Of a DNA stretch of 27,634 nucleotides, positions 13,674 through 20,409 are shown in pieces. The stretch lies in NCBI GenBank assembly GCA_002494725.1, contig DACG01000005.1:1-27634 (forward strand), given 5' to 3'. This DNA is from Geoglobus sp. UBA235. GTDB lineage: Archaea; Halobacteriota; Archaeoglobi; Archaeoglobales; Archaeoglobaceae. The position numbers were made by a program, and so were the translations under genes. Numbering within the stretch: the first letter of the stretch is position 1; every line of letters starts with the position of its first letter. The notes under the pieces are model-generated. The model had not been told where the DNA came from, made no database searches, and saw only the letters and a list, made by a program, of their open reading frames with translations.

Positions 13674-15065
13674 TTCATCCATCTTTTTAATCGCGTAGGG
13701 CAGCATTTCAATAACATCCATTGCCGTGAAGCAGTAACCTTTCTCCTCTAAGCACATGTCCCCTGCAATTCCTGTTATGAACGCCGCTGCACACGCTGCT
13801 TTAAATGGATCGTCATTAATCGCGAAGAATGCCCCTGCAACTCCAGCCAGAACATCTCCTGTCCCTCCTACGGTCATTCCTGCATTTCCGGTCCTGTTTA
13901 TCTTCAACCTGCTCCCATCACTTACCACATCCTCCTTTCCCTTGAGCAGAATGGTTGCACCGCTTTCTCTTGCTGCACTCAGGATACTCTCAGCATCTCC
14001 ATCCCTGCCGAATATCTTCCTGAACTCCCCCCTGTGAGGAGTCATTATTGCATTACATTCCACTACATCCACCAGCCCTCCGGCATCTATAACCATTTTC
14101 CCAGCCTTTTTCGATATCATTCCGGTTATCTCTCCTTTGTCAACAGTTCCCATACCAAAAACAGTAACATCATGTCTTTCAGCGAGTCTGATAATTTCCG
14201 GAACATTTTCTGAAGTTATCGTATCTCCTTCAAGCCTCACCGGTATTATCTCGGGAGAAAATGAGCTTGCATGGCTGTATATGCTTTCTGGAACCGCCAT
14301 TGTAACCAGATCGGCACCAGCTCTCAGGGCGGCAGCTGCAGCTAAAAATGGGGCCCCAACGTACTCTCCACCTCCAACAACAAGAACCCTCCCGTGCTGG
14401 CCCTTGTGGGCATCGTCATCTCTCCTGAATGCCATTTTGAAGTCTCCAGGGCCGATGAGCTCTTCAAAATGTTCTGGAATTCCTATATCCTTCACGACAA
14501 TCTCACCGGCCATATCGGAAGCCTTCAAAAGTCCTGGCTTTACCCTGTGGAATGTGACTGTTAAGTCTGCTCTAACTGCCACCTCGTAATTCCCTGTATC
14601 TGCATCAACACCACTCGGAATGTCAACTGAGACGGTGAATGCATCAAGTCTGTTTATCTCTTCAACAATTGATCTGTATGGCTCTCTGAGCCTGCCCCTG
14701 AATCCTGTACCGAGAAGGGCATCGATTACAACATCAGGTTCTTCACATTTCTGCTTGCCCCATTTTGATATCCTGAATCCTGCTTTTTCAAGTACATGTA
14801 GGTTTCTCCCTGCTATCTCGCTCTTCACATCTCCTGCCAGAATTATTTCAACATCGAAGTTTTTCAGAAATCTTGCTGCGACAAATCCATCTCCTCCGTT
14901 GTTCCCCGTGCCTGCATAAATAGCCACCTTACCTTCCTTGAATCTTTTCAGAATCTCATCTGCAATCCCTTTTCCTGCATTCTCCATAAGCTGAATCCTT
15001 GAAAGGCCAAAGTATTCGCAGTTCAGGTCGAGAGCCTGCATTTCCTCTGAACTGATTGTTTTCAT
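13665..15065 (-). CDS. nnr: Bifunctional NAD(P)H-hydrate epimerase / ADP-dependent NAD(P)H-hydrate dehydratase
   Basis: The protein (466 residues from ATG 15063-15065) repairs hydrated NAD(P)H. The N-terminal epimerase (YjeF_N) has LMENAG (26-31) and GTGNNGGDG (52-60) with DALLGTGFRG and VDIPSGVDADTG further on. The C-terminal dehydratase (YjeF_C/CARKD) has HKGQHGRVLVVGGG, GAPFLAAAAALRAGADLVT, MTPHRGEF and the GGTGDVLAG motif near the end. Both domains appear intact. A TTG three codons upstream would give 469 residues, but the ATG lies about 26 bases from a strong minus-strand TATAAATA (15088-15095), so I choose it. The 3' end overlaps the CetZ gene by 9 bases. Confidence 0.93.
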   Translation of the reverse strand: MKTISSEEMQALDLNCEYFGLSRIQLMENAGKGIADEILKRFKEGKVAIYAGTGNNGGDGFVAARFLKNFDVEIILAGDVKSEIAGRNLHVLEKAGFRISKWGKQKCEEPDVVIDALLGTGFRGRLREPYRSIVEEINRLDAFTVSVDIPSGVDADTGNYEVAVRADLTVTFHRVKPGLLKASDMAGEIVVKDIGIPEHFEELIGPGDFKMAFRRDDDAHKGQHGRVLVVGGGEYVGAPFLAAAAALRAGADLVTMAVPESIYSHASSFSPEIIPVRLEGDTITSENVPEIIRLAERHDVTVFGMGTVDKGEITGMISKKAGKMVIDAGGLVDVVECNAIMTPHRGEFRKIFGRDGDAESILSAARESGATILLKGKEDVVSDGSRLKINRTGNAGMTVGGTGDVLAGVAGAFFAINDDPFKAACAAAFITGIAGDMCLEEKGYCFTAMDVIEMLPYAIKKMDELK

Positions 15066-15087
15066 CGCCTTCAAGTAATTCTGGAAT

Positions 15088-15095
15088 TATTTATA
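15088..15095 (-). promoter_or_regulatory. TATA box of nnr
   Basis: The minus strand reads TATAAATA, about 26 bases from the ATG at 15063-15065. It indicates a leaderless transcript and supports that ATG rather than the TTG at 15072-15074. Confidence 0.6.
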
Positions 15096-15132
15096 CCTTA
15101 CCTCAACGCCGTTTAATTTAACAACCAAAAAG

Positions 15133-15140
15133 TTTAAATA
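15133..15140 (+). promoter_or_regulatory. TATA box of the rubrerythrin-like gene
   Basis: TTTAAATA, preceded by the purine-rich AAAAAG as BRE, lies about 26 bases upstream of the ATG at 15163. The ATG would be the first or second codon of a leaderless mRNA. Confidence 0.65.
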
Positions 15141-15162
15141 TCGAACAGATTAAGTAACAAAC

Positions 15163-15585
15163 ATGGTAGAGTTTGGTGACAATCAGAACAAAATTGGAGT
15201 CGCAAAGGGAACTGAGTTTGAGGAATACAACGAGAGAGAGTTCATGGGCGAGTGCATGGAGGTTGGGCTTTACCTTGCCATGGCAAGACAGGCTGAAAGA
15301 GAGGGATATCCCGAGATAGCAAACATTCTGTTTAGAATTGCCATGGATGAGGCATATCACGCATCAAGATTTGCAGAGCTCAACGGAAAGATAAAGGATA
15401 CAATAAAGGAGAGCTTGGAGTACATGCTCGAGGGTGAGATGAAGGCAAACGTTCACAAGAGAAAGGTTGCGGTTGAGGCAAAGGAAAAGGGACTTGATGA
15501 AGTCCATGACATCTGGGATGAGGCTTCAAGGGATGAGTTCAGACATGCGAAGGCTTTGAAAGGCCTTCTCGAGAGATACTTCTGA
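15163..15585 (+). CDS. Rubrerythrin-like diiron protein without rubredoxin domain
   Basis: The 140-residue protein is a four-helix ferritin-like/rubrerythrin bundle. Probable diiron ligands are Glu30 or Glu33 in FMGECMEVG, Glu63 and His66 in MDEAYHASRF, a Glu in the ML-EGEMKA segment (90-92) and Glu125 and His128 in SRDEFRHAK. The C-terminal rubredoxin domain of classical rubrerythrins is absent and there are no CxxC pairs, so electrons must come from a separate donor. Rubrerythrins reduce peroxide in anaerobes, and this fits the oxidative-stress defence of a strict anaerobe. It is a single gene with a strong TATA box. A run of eight T (15616-15623) ends the transcript just before the next gene. 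Confidence 0.88.
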   Translation: MVEFGDNQNKIGVAKGTEFEEYNEREFMGECMEVGLYLAMARQAEREGYPEIANILFRIAMDEAYHASRFAELNGKIKDTIKESLEYMLEGEMKANVHKRKVAVEAKEKGLDEVHDIWDEASRDEFRHAKALKGLLERYF

Positions 15586-15615
15586 GTATTAAAAATTAAA
15601 TACTTCATTTTCCCA

Positions 15616-15623
15616 TTTTTTTT
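15616..15623 (+). terminator. T8 terminator of the rubrerythrin-like gene
   Basis: Eight T residues lie 31 bases past the stop codon of the rubrerythrin-like gene. The run abuts the GTG start of the following gene, whose TATA element is upstream of it (about 15596-15602), so termination and re-initiation would occur within about 30 bases. Confidence 0.6.
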
Positions 15624-16685
15624 GTGGATTCCATTTACCTGCCCCTGCACCATGGAAAGGCTCCACACTGGCTTCTTTCAAAGATGAAGAGACTTGCCAA
15701 ACCACTTTTAATGCTGATTGTTGATGAGTTCGGAGAAGGGGAACTCATAAAAAGACTCTCAGACCCCATATTCTTTCAGAGCCTCTCGAATGTTCTCGGA
15801 TTTGACTGGAACTCATCAGGATCAACTACGGTTCTTACAGGAGTTCTCAAGTCCGTTCTGAACACAGAGGGATTCGATTTGAGAATTGCAGGTGGAAAGG
15901 GAGAGAATGCCGTGAAGACTGTGAGTGAGATAGAGGTGCTGTCTGATCAGATCGGGCTGAGCAGCAGAAAGGCTGATGAGCTTGTGAAGACAAGCAGACT
16001 CAGTGCCAAGATAGACAACGTGGCTCTGCAGGATGGATACAGCCTTTACCATCACTGCATAGTGTTCAGCAGGAATGAATGGACTGTCGTTCAGCAGGGG
16101 ATGAATGATCGGCTGAGACTTGCCAGGAGATATCATCACCATGGCAGAATCTCTGCCGAAGAACCACATTCAGGTATAATCACCCAGAGATTCGAACAGG
16201 AGGTTATGGATTTGACATCCAAGCAAAGCAGGGATGCAAGAAAGATCATTGTTGACGTCGTGAATGATGGAACGTACAAATTTGACTATTCCAGAATTCT
16301 GTCAATGAGGAACTACAGGGAGAGTCTTATTCCAAAGAGGGTTGACTGGAAGGTTCTCGAGATGGCTTATAATTTGCAGCCTGAGAATTTTGAGGATCTC
16401 CTTCTCATCAGAGGAATTGGAAAATCGGCGGTGAGAGCCCTGGCACTTATCGCAGAGCTTGTTTATGACGCTCATTACAGCAGGAAGGATCCTGCAAAAT
16501 TCTCTTTCGCACTTGGAGGGAAGGACGGAGTTCCGTTCCCTGTGAACAGGTATGATTATGAGAGAGTGATAGAGTTCATGGAATCTGCAATCAGACAGGC
16601 TGAGCTGTCGGACTTTGAAAGAAGATCAATGCTCAGAAGGCTTTTCAGAATCTCACCTTCCCGAAGTAAAATCCGTCAACCGTAA
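15624..16685 (+). CDS. DUF763 protein
   Basis: The 353-residue protein matches the DUF763 family. The N-terminal LPLHHGKAPHWLLSKMKRLAK (6-26) is the family hallmark. Later come GGKG, SSRKADELVKTSRLSAKIDN, DGYSLYHHCIVF, and a helix-hairpin-helix-like LLLIRGIGKSAVRALALIAEL near residue 265, which suggests nucleic-acid binding. Histidines cluster in YHHHGRISAEEPHSG (about 175-189). The molecular function is not known; a link to DNA repair has been suggested by helix-hairpin-helix content only. The GTG start at 15624 gives the usual N-terminus, and TTAAATA about 25 bases upstream predicts a leaderless mRNA. The 3' end overlaps the convergent phosphoesterase gene by 41 bases. Confidence 0.85.
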   Translation: MDSIYLPLHHGKAPHWLLSKMKRLAKPLLMLIVDEFGEGELIKRLSDPIFFQSLSNVLGFDWNSSGSTTVLTGVLKSVLNTEGFDLRIAGGKGENAVKTVSEIEVLSDQIGLSSRKADELVKTSRLSAKIDNVALQDGYSLYHHCIVFSRNEWTVVQQGMNDRLRLARRYHHHGRISAEEPHSGIITQRFEQEVMDLTSKQSRDARKIIVDVVNDGTYKFDYSRILSMRNYRESLIPKRVDWKVLEMAYNLQPENFEDLLLIRGIGKSAVRALALIAELVYDAHYSRKDPAKFSFALGGKDGVPFPVNRYDYERVIEFMESAIRQAELSDFERRSMLRRLFRISPSRSKIRQP

Positions 16686-17256
16686 ATGCTTCAAATTCCC
16701 GTACGTGTTTGAAGATGAAACCTGCGGGCTTTTCCAGATTTACAGCAGTTGAGCTGCAGTACTCATTGAAGGCTGGCATGACAATGCACTCCATATCATC
16801 TGTTTTGCTGTAAAGCCAGGCTCTCTCCTTAATCCCACCAACCTTATCGGGAATGAAGACTGCCGGATGGCTGTGAGCAAGGACAAGTCTTTTCGCATCC
16901 ATAATGTCACTGTACTTTTTGTGACCGTGTGCAAAGACTGTCCTTCCATCTCTGAATGAGCTGTAAACCTCAGTCACCTGATCCAGATAACCATCGTGAT
17001 TTCCTCTGATCACCACAAGTTCTGAAACAGAGTCTTCAAGCTGCTGGATGAGCCTTTCAGCAGAATTTAGCTCAGCTCTTCCAAGCCTGTGCTTCACGTC
17101 ACCGTTTATTATCAGCCTTCTGGCATTGCTCCTCTCATAAGCTGAAATCAGCTTTTCCAGTATTGTGAAGTCCGGAAAGCCGAGAATACCCATGTGAAGA
17201 TCAGCAACAACCAAGTTCTTTCCAATGATGAGTGTGCAGTCAGAGGAAAACTTCAT
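16645..17256 (-). CDS. Calcineurin-like metallophosphoesterase (SbcD/Mre11-related archaeal type)
   Basis: The 203-residue protein has the metallophosphoesterase motifs in order: VADLHMG (Asp19, His21), INGDVKH (Asp53), IRGNHDG (Asn86, His87), FAHGHKK and LAHSHPA. It belongs with the short archaeal 'SbcD/Mre11-related' putative phosphoesterases (TIGR00024 type), which lack the DNA-binding and capping domains of Mre11. The substrate is unknown. Its ATG overlaps the stop of the DUF2240 gene by four bases (ATGA type), so the two form one transcript. Its 3' end overlaps the DUF763 gene by 41 bases. A DNA-related role for the whole neighbourhood (DUF763, phosphoesterase, DUF2240) is possible but not shown. 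Confidence 0.85.
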   Translation of the reverse strand: MKFSSDCTLIIGKNLVVADLHMGILGFPDFTILEKLISAYERSNARRLIINGDVKHRLGRAELNSAERLIQQLEDSVSELVVIRGNHDGYLDQVTEVYSSFRDGRTVFAHGHKKYSDIMDAKRLVLAHSHPAVFIPDKVGGIKERAWLYSKTDDMECIVMPAFNEYCSSTAVNLEKPAGFIFKHVREFEAFTVDGFYFGKVRF

Positions 17257-17711
17257 CTGCTGAACATCTCCCTCTCAACTTCCTCAATAAAATCCCTGAC
17301 ATCAATCTGGTTTTCCAAAGCGTAGATAAGTGCCACAACCTCGATATCCAAGATGTTGCCGAGCTGAAGCTGTTTCTGATTTATTTCAGCAATCACAGAT
17401 GCCCGGTCTTTTCCAGTTTCGGAGACAATTCTGTCCACTATTCTGTCAAACAGACTCTCATCGCTGAATATCCTGTTCACATCTGGCCTGAAGTCTGGCT
17501 CTATCTCCTCATCATCAAGCTCAAATGATGGTTCAAGAAGCCCCTCAACCTCATGAAGGATCCCCTTCCTTTCGGCCTGCTCAACCACCTTCTTGCTCGT
17601 CTCATGGGAAAAGAACTTTAGATCGAATGAGAGTGTGTATGTTAGCTCTTTTCTGTCCATCTTCCTTTTACCCTTGGACTTGTACGCTGAGGCTATGGTT
17701 TTTCTGAGCAT
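17253..17711 (-). CDS. DUF2240 protein
   Basis: The 152-residue protein fits the archaeal DUF2240 family: an N-terminal block LRKTIASAYKSKGKRKMDRKELTYTLS with SFDLKFFSHETSKKVVEQAERKG after it, an acidic middle (EPSFELDDEEIEPDF) and a helical C-terminal half. Family alignment supports the ATG at 17709-17711, since the AxxYKSKGK segment aligns with the family start; the ATG 17 codons later would remove it. Function is not known. It is the first gene of a pair with the Mre11-related phosphoesterase. It diverges from the PyrK-like gene; the strong TATA region at 17752-17762 may serve both directions and would give this gene a leader of about 20 bases. Confidence 0.8.
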   Translation of the reverse strand: MLRKTIASAYKSKGKRKMDRKELTYTLSFDLKFFSHETSKKVVEQAERKGILHEVEGLLEPSFELDDEEIEPDFRPDVNRIFSDESLFDRIVDRIVSETGKDRASVIAEINQKQLQLGNILDIEVVALIYALENQIDVRDFIEEVEREMFSR

Positions 17712-17754
17712 CAGGGGAAAAATGATCGGGAGGAAGATAACCGTTACGATGCCT

Positions 17755-17762
17755 TTATAAAT
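17755..17762 (+). promoter_or_regulatory. TATA box of the PyrK-like gene, bidirectional region
   Basis: TTATAAAT is centred about 25 bases before the ATG at 17783, giving a leaderless transcript. The complementary strand reads ATTTATAA and could also drive the divergent DUF2240 gene. Confidence 0.55.
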
Positions 17763-17782
17763 TAGCCTGCAGCCTTAAGAAC

Positions 17783-18478
17783 ATGTTCACTGTCAGGGTG
17801 AAGGAGGTAATCAGGTACGGCAGAAATATTGCCACAGTGAAATTCTCATCCCGCTTCAGATCATATCCCGGACAGTTCATAATGCTCAGCCACTTTGAGC
17901 ATGAAGAGGTGCCCCTGAGCCTCTCCTCTCCCGATGGTGTAACTGTCAAGGCGGTTGGCGAAACAACACGGGCTCTTGTAAATGTGAGGGAGGGAGACAT
18001 TCTGGGAGTCAGGGGGCCATTTGGGAATCCTTTCTCACCATCGAAAAATGCTCTGATTATTGCAGGAGGAATAGGCATCGCTCCCATGCTGTTTCTGTAT
18101 AACTCACTGAGGGGCTTCGGAGCATCTGTGAGAGTGATATACGGTGCAAAGAGCAAGGATGAAATGGTGTTCCATGATAGATTTGAAAATGCAGTTTTTC
18201 TGACTGAAGATGGGAGTTACGGGGCTCAGGGAACGGTTATTGATGGAGTTAAACGGGAAAATCTGGATCGGTATGAAAAAATATATGTCTGCGGTCCTGA
18301 GGGGATGATGTCTGAGCTTTTGGAAGTTTTTGAAAGGAAGAGTGTTCTTGAAAAGTCAGAGTTCTCTCTTGAAAGGTACATGAGGTGCGGAATTGGTGTT
18401 TGCGGGTCGTGCGTTATAGATAATGGCTTGAGAGTTTGTGCTGATGGTCCGATTTTCAAGGGGAGCGAACTGTTCTGA
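17783..18478 (+). CDS. pyrK: PyrK-like FAD/2Fe-2S electron-transfer subunit of dihydroorotate dehydrogenase B
   Basis: The 231-residue protein has the ferredoxin-reductase layout: an FAD barrel with YPGQFIML (28-35) and VPLSLSS (43-49), a nucleotide-binding domain starting with IIAGGIGIAPML (92-103), and YVCGPEGMM (168-176). The C-terminal [2Fe-2S] ligands are Cys202, Cys207, Cys210 and Cys219 in RCGIGVCGSC...RVCADGP, the spacing of PyrK. In the DHOD-B complex PyrK passes electrons from dihydroorotate oxidation to NAD. The pyrD partner is not in this window, and some archaeal homologues may serve other dehydrogenases, so the exact partner is inferred. Its TGA touches the stop of the convergent mqnD gene. 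Confidence 0.87.
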   Translation: MFTVRVKEVIRYGRNIATVKFSSRFRSYPGQFIMLSHFEHEEVPLSLSSPDGVTVKAVGETTRALVNVREGDILGVRGPFGNPFSPSKNALIIAGGIGIAPMLFLYNSLRGFGASVRVIYGAKSKDEMVFHDRFENAVFLTEDGSYGAQGTVIDGVKRENLDRYEKIYVCGPEGMMSELLEVFERKSVLEKSEFSLERYMRCGIGVCGSCVIDNGLRVCADGPIFKGSELF

Positions 18479-19291
18479 TCAGTAGAGGATATCAAGAGCT
18501 GGTTTCTTCAGGATTCCCCTTTCCTCGGCCATTTCAAACAGCACTTCCATTGCTTTCACAACACTTTCCGGCATGGATCGTGTGTATTCATTCACGTACA
18601 TCAGGGCAAACTTCCTGGCGGTTTCAAAGTCCATTCCCCTTGCATACCTCATCGCGTATCTCATGGCTTCATCCGGGTTTTTCAAAGCGTAATCTATGCT
18701 GAGTCTCATCGCATCAAGAAATCTCCTCTGAACATTTTCCGGAATTTTTCTTGATATCACGTTAACGCCGAGGGGCATTGGCAGCCCTGTTTTGCGGTTC
18801 CACCATTCCCACAGATCGAGAACCTTCACGAGCCCGTGCCTTTCGTAGGTGATCTGCCCCTCGTGTATCAGCAAACCTGCATCAGCGTATCCACTTTTCA
18901 CGGCATCAATGATTCTGTCAAACCTCATCTCAACAGCCTTAAACCCATCAAGAGCGAGCATTAAATAAAGATTTGCAGAAGTGTACCTGCCTGGGATTGC
19001 AATTTTGAGGTTTTCGCTATCTGTATTTTCCTTTGCAACAACAACTGGGCCGTATCCATCTCCGACACTTGCCCCTACTGACAGAATTCTGTATCTGTCG
19101 TGAAGGTATGCATAAGCATGAACTGAGAGGGCTGTGACGTCTATGTTCTCTGAAAAAGCCATTCTGTTTAGAGTTTCTATGTCCTCTATTATGTGAGTAA
19201 CCTCCAGATCTGTTTCAATTTTCCCGTTCATCATCGCATAGAACATGAAGGCATCGTCTGCATCTGGCGTGTGAGCAACTCTGAGCATCAT
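18479..19291 (-). CDS. mqnD: 1,4-dihydroxy-6-naphthoate synthase, futalosine menaquinone pathway
   Basis: MqnD converts cyclic de-hypoxanthine futalosine to 1,4-dihydroxy-6-naphthoate. The 270-residue protein has the signature HTPDADDAFMFYAM (7-20), a TALSVHAYAYLHDRY segment (54-68), GDGYGPVVVAKE (78-89), AGLLIHEGQ near residue 138 and PLGVNVISRK near residue 173, all typical. The fold is that of a periplasmic binding protein, but no signal peptide is present, so it is cytoplasmic. Menaquinone via futalosine is expected in Archaeoglobales. ATGATG offers two starts; the first lies about 26 bases from a TTAAAAA element, so the mRNA would be leaderless. Its stop and that of pyrK share a TGATCA palindrome with no gap. 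Other mqn genes are not in the window. Confidence 0.9.
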   Translation of the reverse strand: MMLRVAHTPDADDAFMFYAMMNGKIETDLEVTHIIEDIETLNRMAFSENIDVTALSVHAYAYLHDRYRILSVGASVGDGYGPVVVAKENTDSENLKIAIPGRYTSANLYLMLALDGFKAVEMRFDRIIDAVKSGYADAGLLIHEGQITYERHGLVKVLDLWEWWNRKTGLPMPLGVNVISRKIPENVQRRFLDAMRLSIDYALKNPDEAMRYAMRYARGMDFETARKFALMYVNEYTRSMPESVVKAMEVLFEMAEERGILKKPALDILY

Positions 19292-19330
19292 GATGTCTAT
19301 GGGGTTTGTTTGGTTTTTAACTGCTTTGTC

Positions 19331-19969
19331 TCATCTGGATACGATTTCCATCTCAACATCCACTCTGAAGTACTCCATTCCCGGCTGCACTTCAGGAATT
19401 ATGCTCTGAACAATGTGGAACTCGTAAACCTCCTCGCCGAATCCAAAGTACTCATCCTGTTTCTTCAGAACAATTGCAACATCAAACAGGCTTGAGATTA
19501 TTGACCTCTCTATTGAGGTGTAGCTTCCCAGATTTGTTAGTGCATAAACTCTCAGATTATCCTTGGCCCTTTCAAGAATTTCGAATATTATTTTGGGATA
19601 GTCTTCTGACACTATTTTCAGGTGGGACCTGCAGACGATTATCAGTGTACCATCTATGGTTTCAATATAGCTCAGGAGGTTATCAATGTCGTCATAACTA
19701 AAAACTCTATTCACTCCCTCTCCAACCCCATCACTGTTCACCAGTATAACCTCTGCTGAATAAAGATCGAGGTTAAGGTATCCTGAGATCAGTTTAAGCT
19801 GCCGTAAAGTATTGTTTGAGAAAAGTAAGAGATGTGCAGTTTTTCTTTCCGCAATCAGTCGTTTTAACAAAGCTATTGCCGGATATATATTCTCATAAAA
19901 TATAACCGTTCTGCAGTTTCTTTTTTCAATTTTTTCAAGCTTGTATAAAATTCCTTCCAGCCCCTCCAT
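19331..19969 (-). CDS. Unassigned protein, FlaH/KaiC-like fold without nucleotide-binding motifs
   Basis: The 212-residue protein is not one I recognise. Its pattern of strands and helices follows RecA/KaiC proteins: RTVIFYENIYPAIALLKRL at the P-loop position, HLLLFSNN, AEVILVNSDG, a Walker-B-like strand TLIIVCRSHL (about 109-118), LRVYALTNLG and a C-terminal part. In that part SSLFDVAIVLKK and MEYFRVDVEMEIV recall SSTFLAECTLRK and IAFRVEPKIGLVVEI at the end of the FlaH encoded 4 kb away. The Walker A GxxxxGK[ST] and the Walker B acid are both missing, so it should not hydrolyse ATP. It points away from the archaellum operon across 440 bases. Role as a FlaH-like pseudo-ATPase is inference. 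A TATA-like AAAATTAATG about 26 bases upstream predicts a leaderless mRNA. Confidence 0.7.
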   Translation of the reverse strand: MEGLEGILYKLEKIEKRNCRTVIFYENIYPAIALLKRLIAERKTAHLLLFSNNTLRQLKLISGYLNLDLYSAEVILVNSDGVGEGVNRVFSYDDIDNLLSYIETIDGTLIIVCRSHLKIVSEDYPKIIFEILERAKDNLRVYALTNLGSYTSIERSIISSLFDVAIVLKKQDEYFGFGEEVYEFHIVQSIIPEVQPGMEYFRVDVEMEIVSR

Positions 19970-20080
19970 GTTATCTGATTAACAGTGAAAAACATTAATT
20001 TTTTCTTGATGATGAGGGGACTTTACTCCAATTTTCCACAAACCAAAACATTTATCTACATCTTGGACGATAAAATGAAT

Positions 20081-20157
20081 GGGGTGCCGTATGCATGTTT
20101 CTTAACGATCCCGCCGCCACCGATACGTTTTAATGGCACCCCCACGGTGAATTTTTT
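20081..20157 (+). ncRNA. Candidate small structured RNA or leader upstream of the archaellum operon
   Basis: GGGGTGCC (20081-20088) pairs perfectly with GGCACCCC (20135-20142). The next four bases, GTAT (20089-20092), can pair with ATAC (20123-20126) across an 8-base bulge. The piece is GC-rich inside an AT-rich spacer. A TATA-like TTTATCTA (20051-20058) sits about 26 bases before the GGGG, and a T6 run (20152-20157) follows, so it looks like a self-contained transcription unit of about 75 bases. Alternatively the stem could be an operator or a chance repeat. There is also a short open frame on the opposite strand (20056-20139, GTG start). No known RNA family is recognised. Confidence 0.35.
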
Positions 20158-20218
20158 GCCATATTTTCAATTTTCCACTGTATTGCTTTGTGTGTAACGT
20201 TTTATTGCAACCTGTCAG

Positions 20219-20251
20219 AATCAGCCATTCTCTTCTGGGAATTTGCTGATT
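20219..20251. repeat. Inverted repeat AATCAGC/GCTGATT
   Basis: AATCAGC (20219-20225) and GCTGATT (20245-20251) are perfectly complementary with a 19-base loop. It lies about 100 bases upstream of the archaellin TATA box. It could be a regulator binding site or a weak hairpin; nothing more can be said. Confidence 0.3.
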
Positions 20252-20354
20252 ATCTCATCCTATGAAAATGTATGTATATATGCGGATGCTTATGTAGGTG
20301 TCGGTTTAGGTCAATAAATATTTACGGTATCAATTACAAAATTAAATGCAAAAA

Positions 20355-20370
20355 ATCAATTTATATTGAT
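20355..20370 (+). promoter_or_regulatory. Archaellin promoter: TATA box inside an ATCAAT-TTAT-ATTGAT palindrome
   Basis: The TATA-like TTTATATT is the centre of the inverted repeat ATCAAT (20355-20360)/ATTGAT (20365-20370). Transcription should start near 20389, leaving a leader of about 21 bases with a Shine-Dalgarno sequence before the GTG at 20410. A palindrome over the TATA box is where a repressor would block TBP. A second AT-rich element (AATAAATATTTA, about 20313-20324) is an alternative promoter. Confidence 0.55.
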
Positions 20371-20394
20371 GTTACCATAGTGGAGAATGTCCAA

Positions 20395-20403
20395 GGGAGG
20401 TGA
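20395..20403 (+). promoter_or_regulatory. Shine-Dalgarno sequence of flaB
   Basis: GGGAGGTGA lies 6 bases upstream of the GTG at 20410-20412. Its strength fits the very high archaellin expression needed and supports the GTG start. Confidence 0.75.
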
Positions 20404-20409
20404 GGTAAG

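Larger units (their letters stand above)
19970..20409. other. 440-base AT-rich intergenic region between the FlaH-like gene and the archaellum operon
   Basis: No convincing protein gene was found here, although short frames are open on both strands (for example a 70-codon frame on the plus strand). The region holds the promoter of the divergent gene near 19990-20003, a candidate structured RNA at 20081-20157, an inverted repeat at 20219-20251, TCAAT repeats at 20311, 20330 and 20356, and the archaellin promoter with its palindrome. It is the longest protein-free stretch in the window apart from the SRP RNA locus. Confidence 0.7.

Noticed and set aside
13756..14919. Long plus-strand open frames opposite the NAD(P)HX repair gene
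   Set aside because: They mirror the codon periodicity of the real minus-strand gene, whose two enzyme domains are intact and motif-rich.
20056..20139. 27-codon minus-strand frame with GTG start, basic and Gly-rich
   Set aside because: Protein-like in composition, but too short, with no ribosome-binding sequence or suitable promoter; the palindromic stem explains much of the sequence.
19985..20197. 70-codon plus-strand frame in the archaellum intergenic region
   Set aside because: No Shine-Dalgarno sequence, no family resemblance, and it runs through the stem-loop and its T-run. Kept only as an alternative reading of the spacer.
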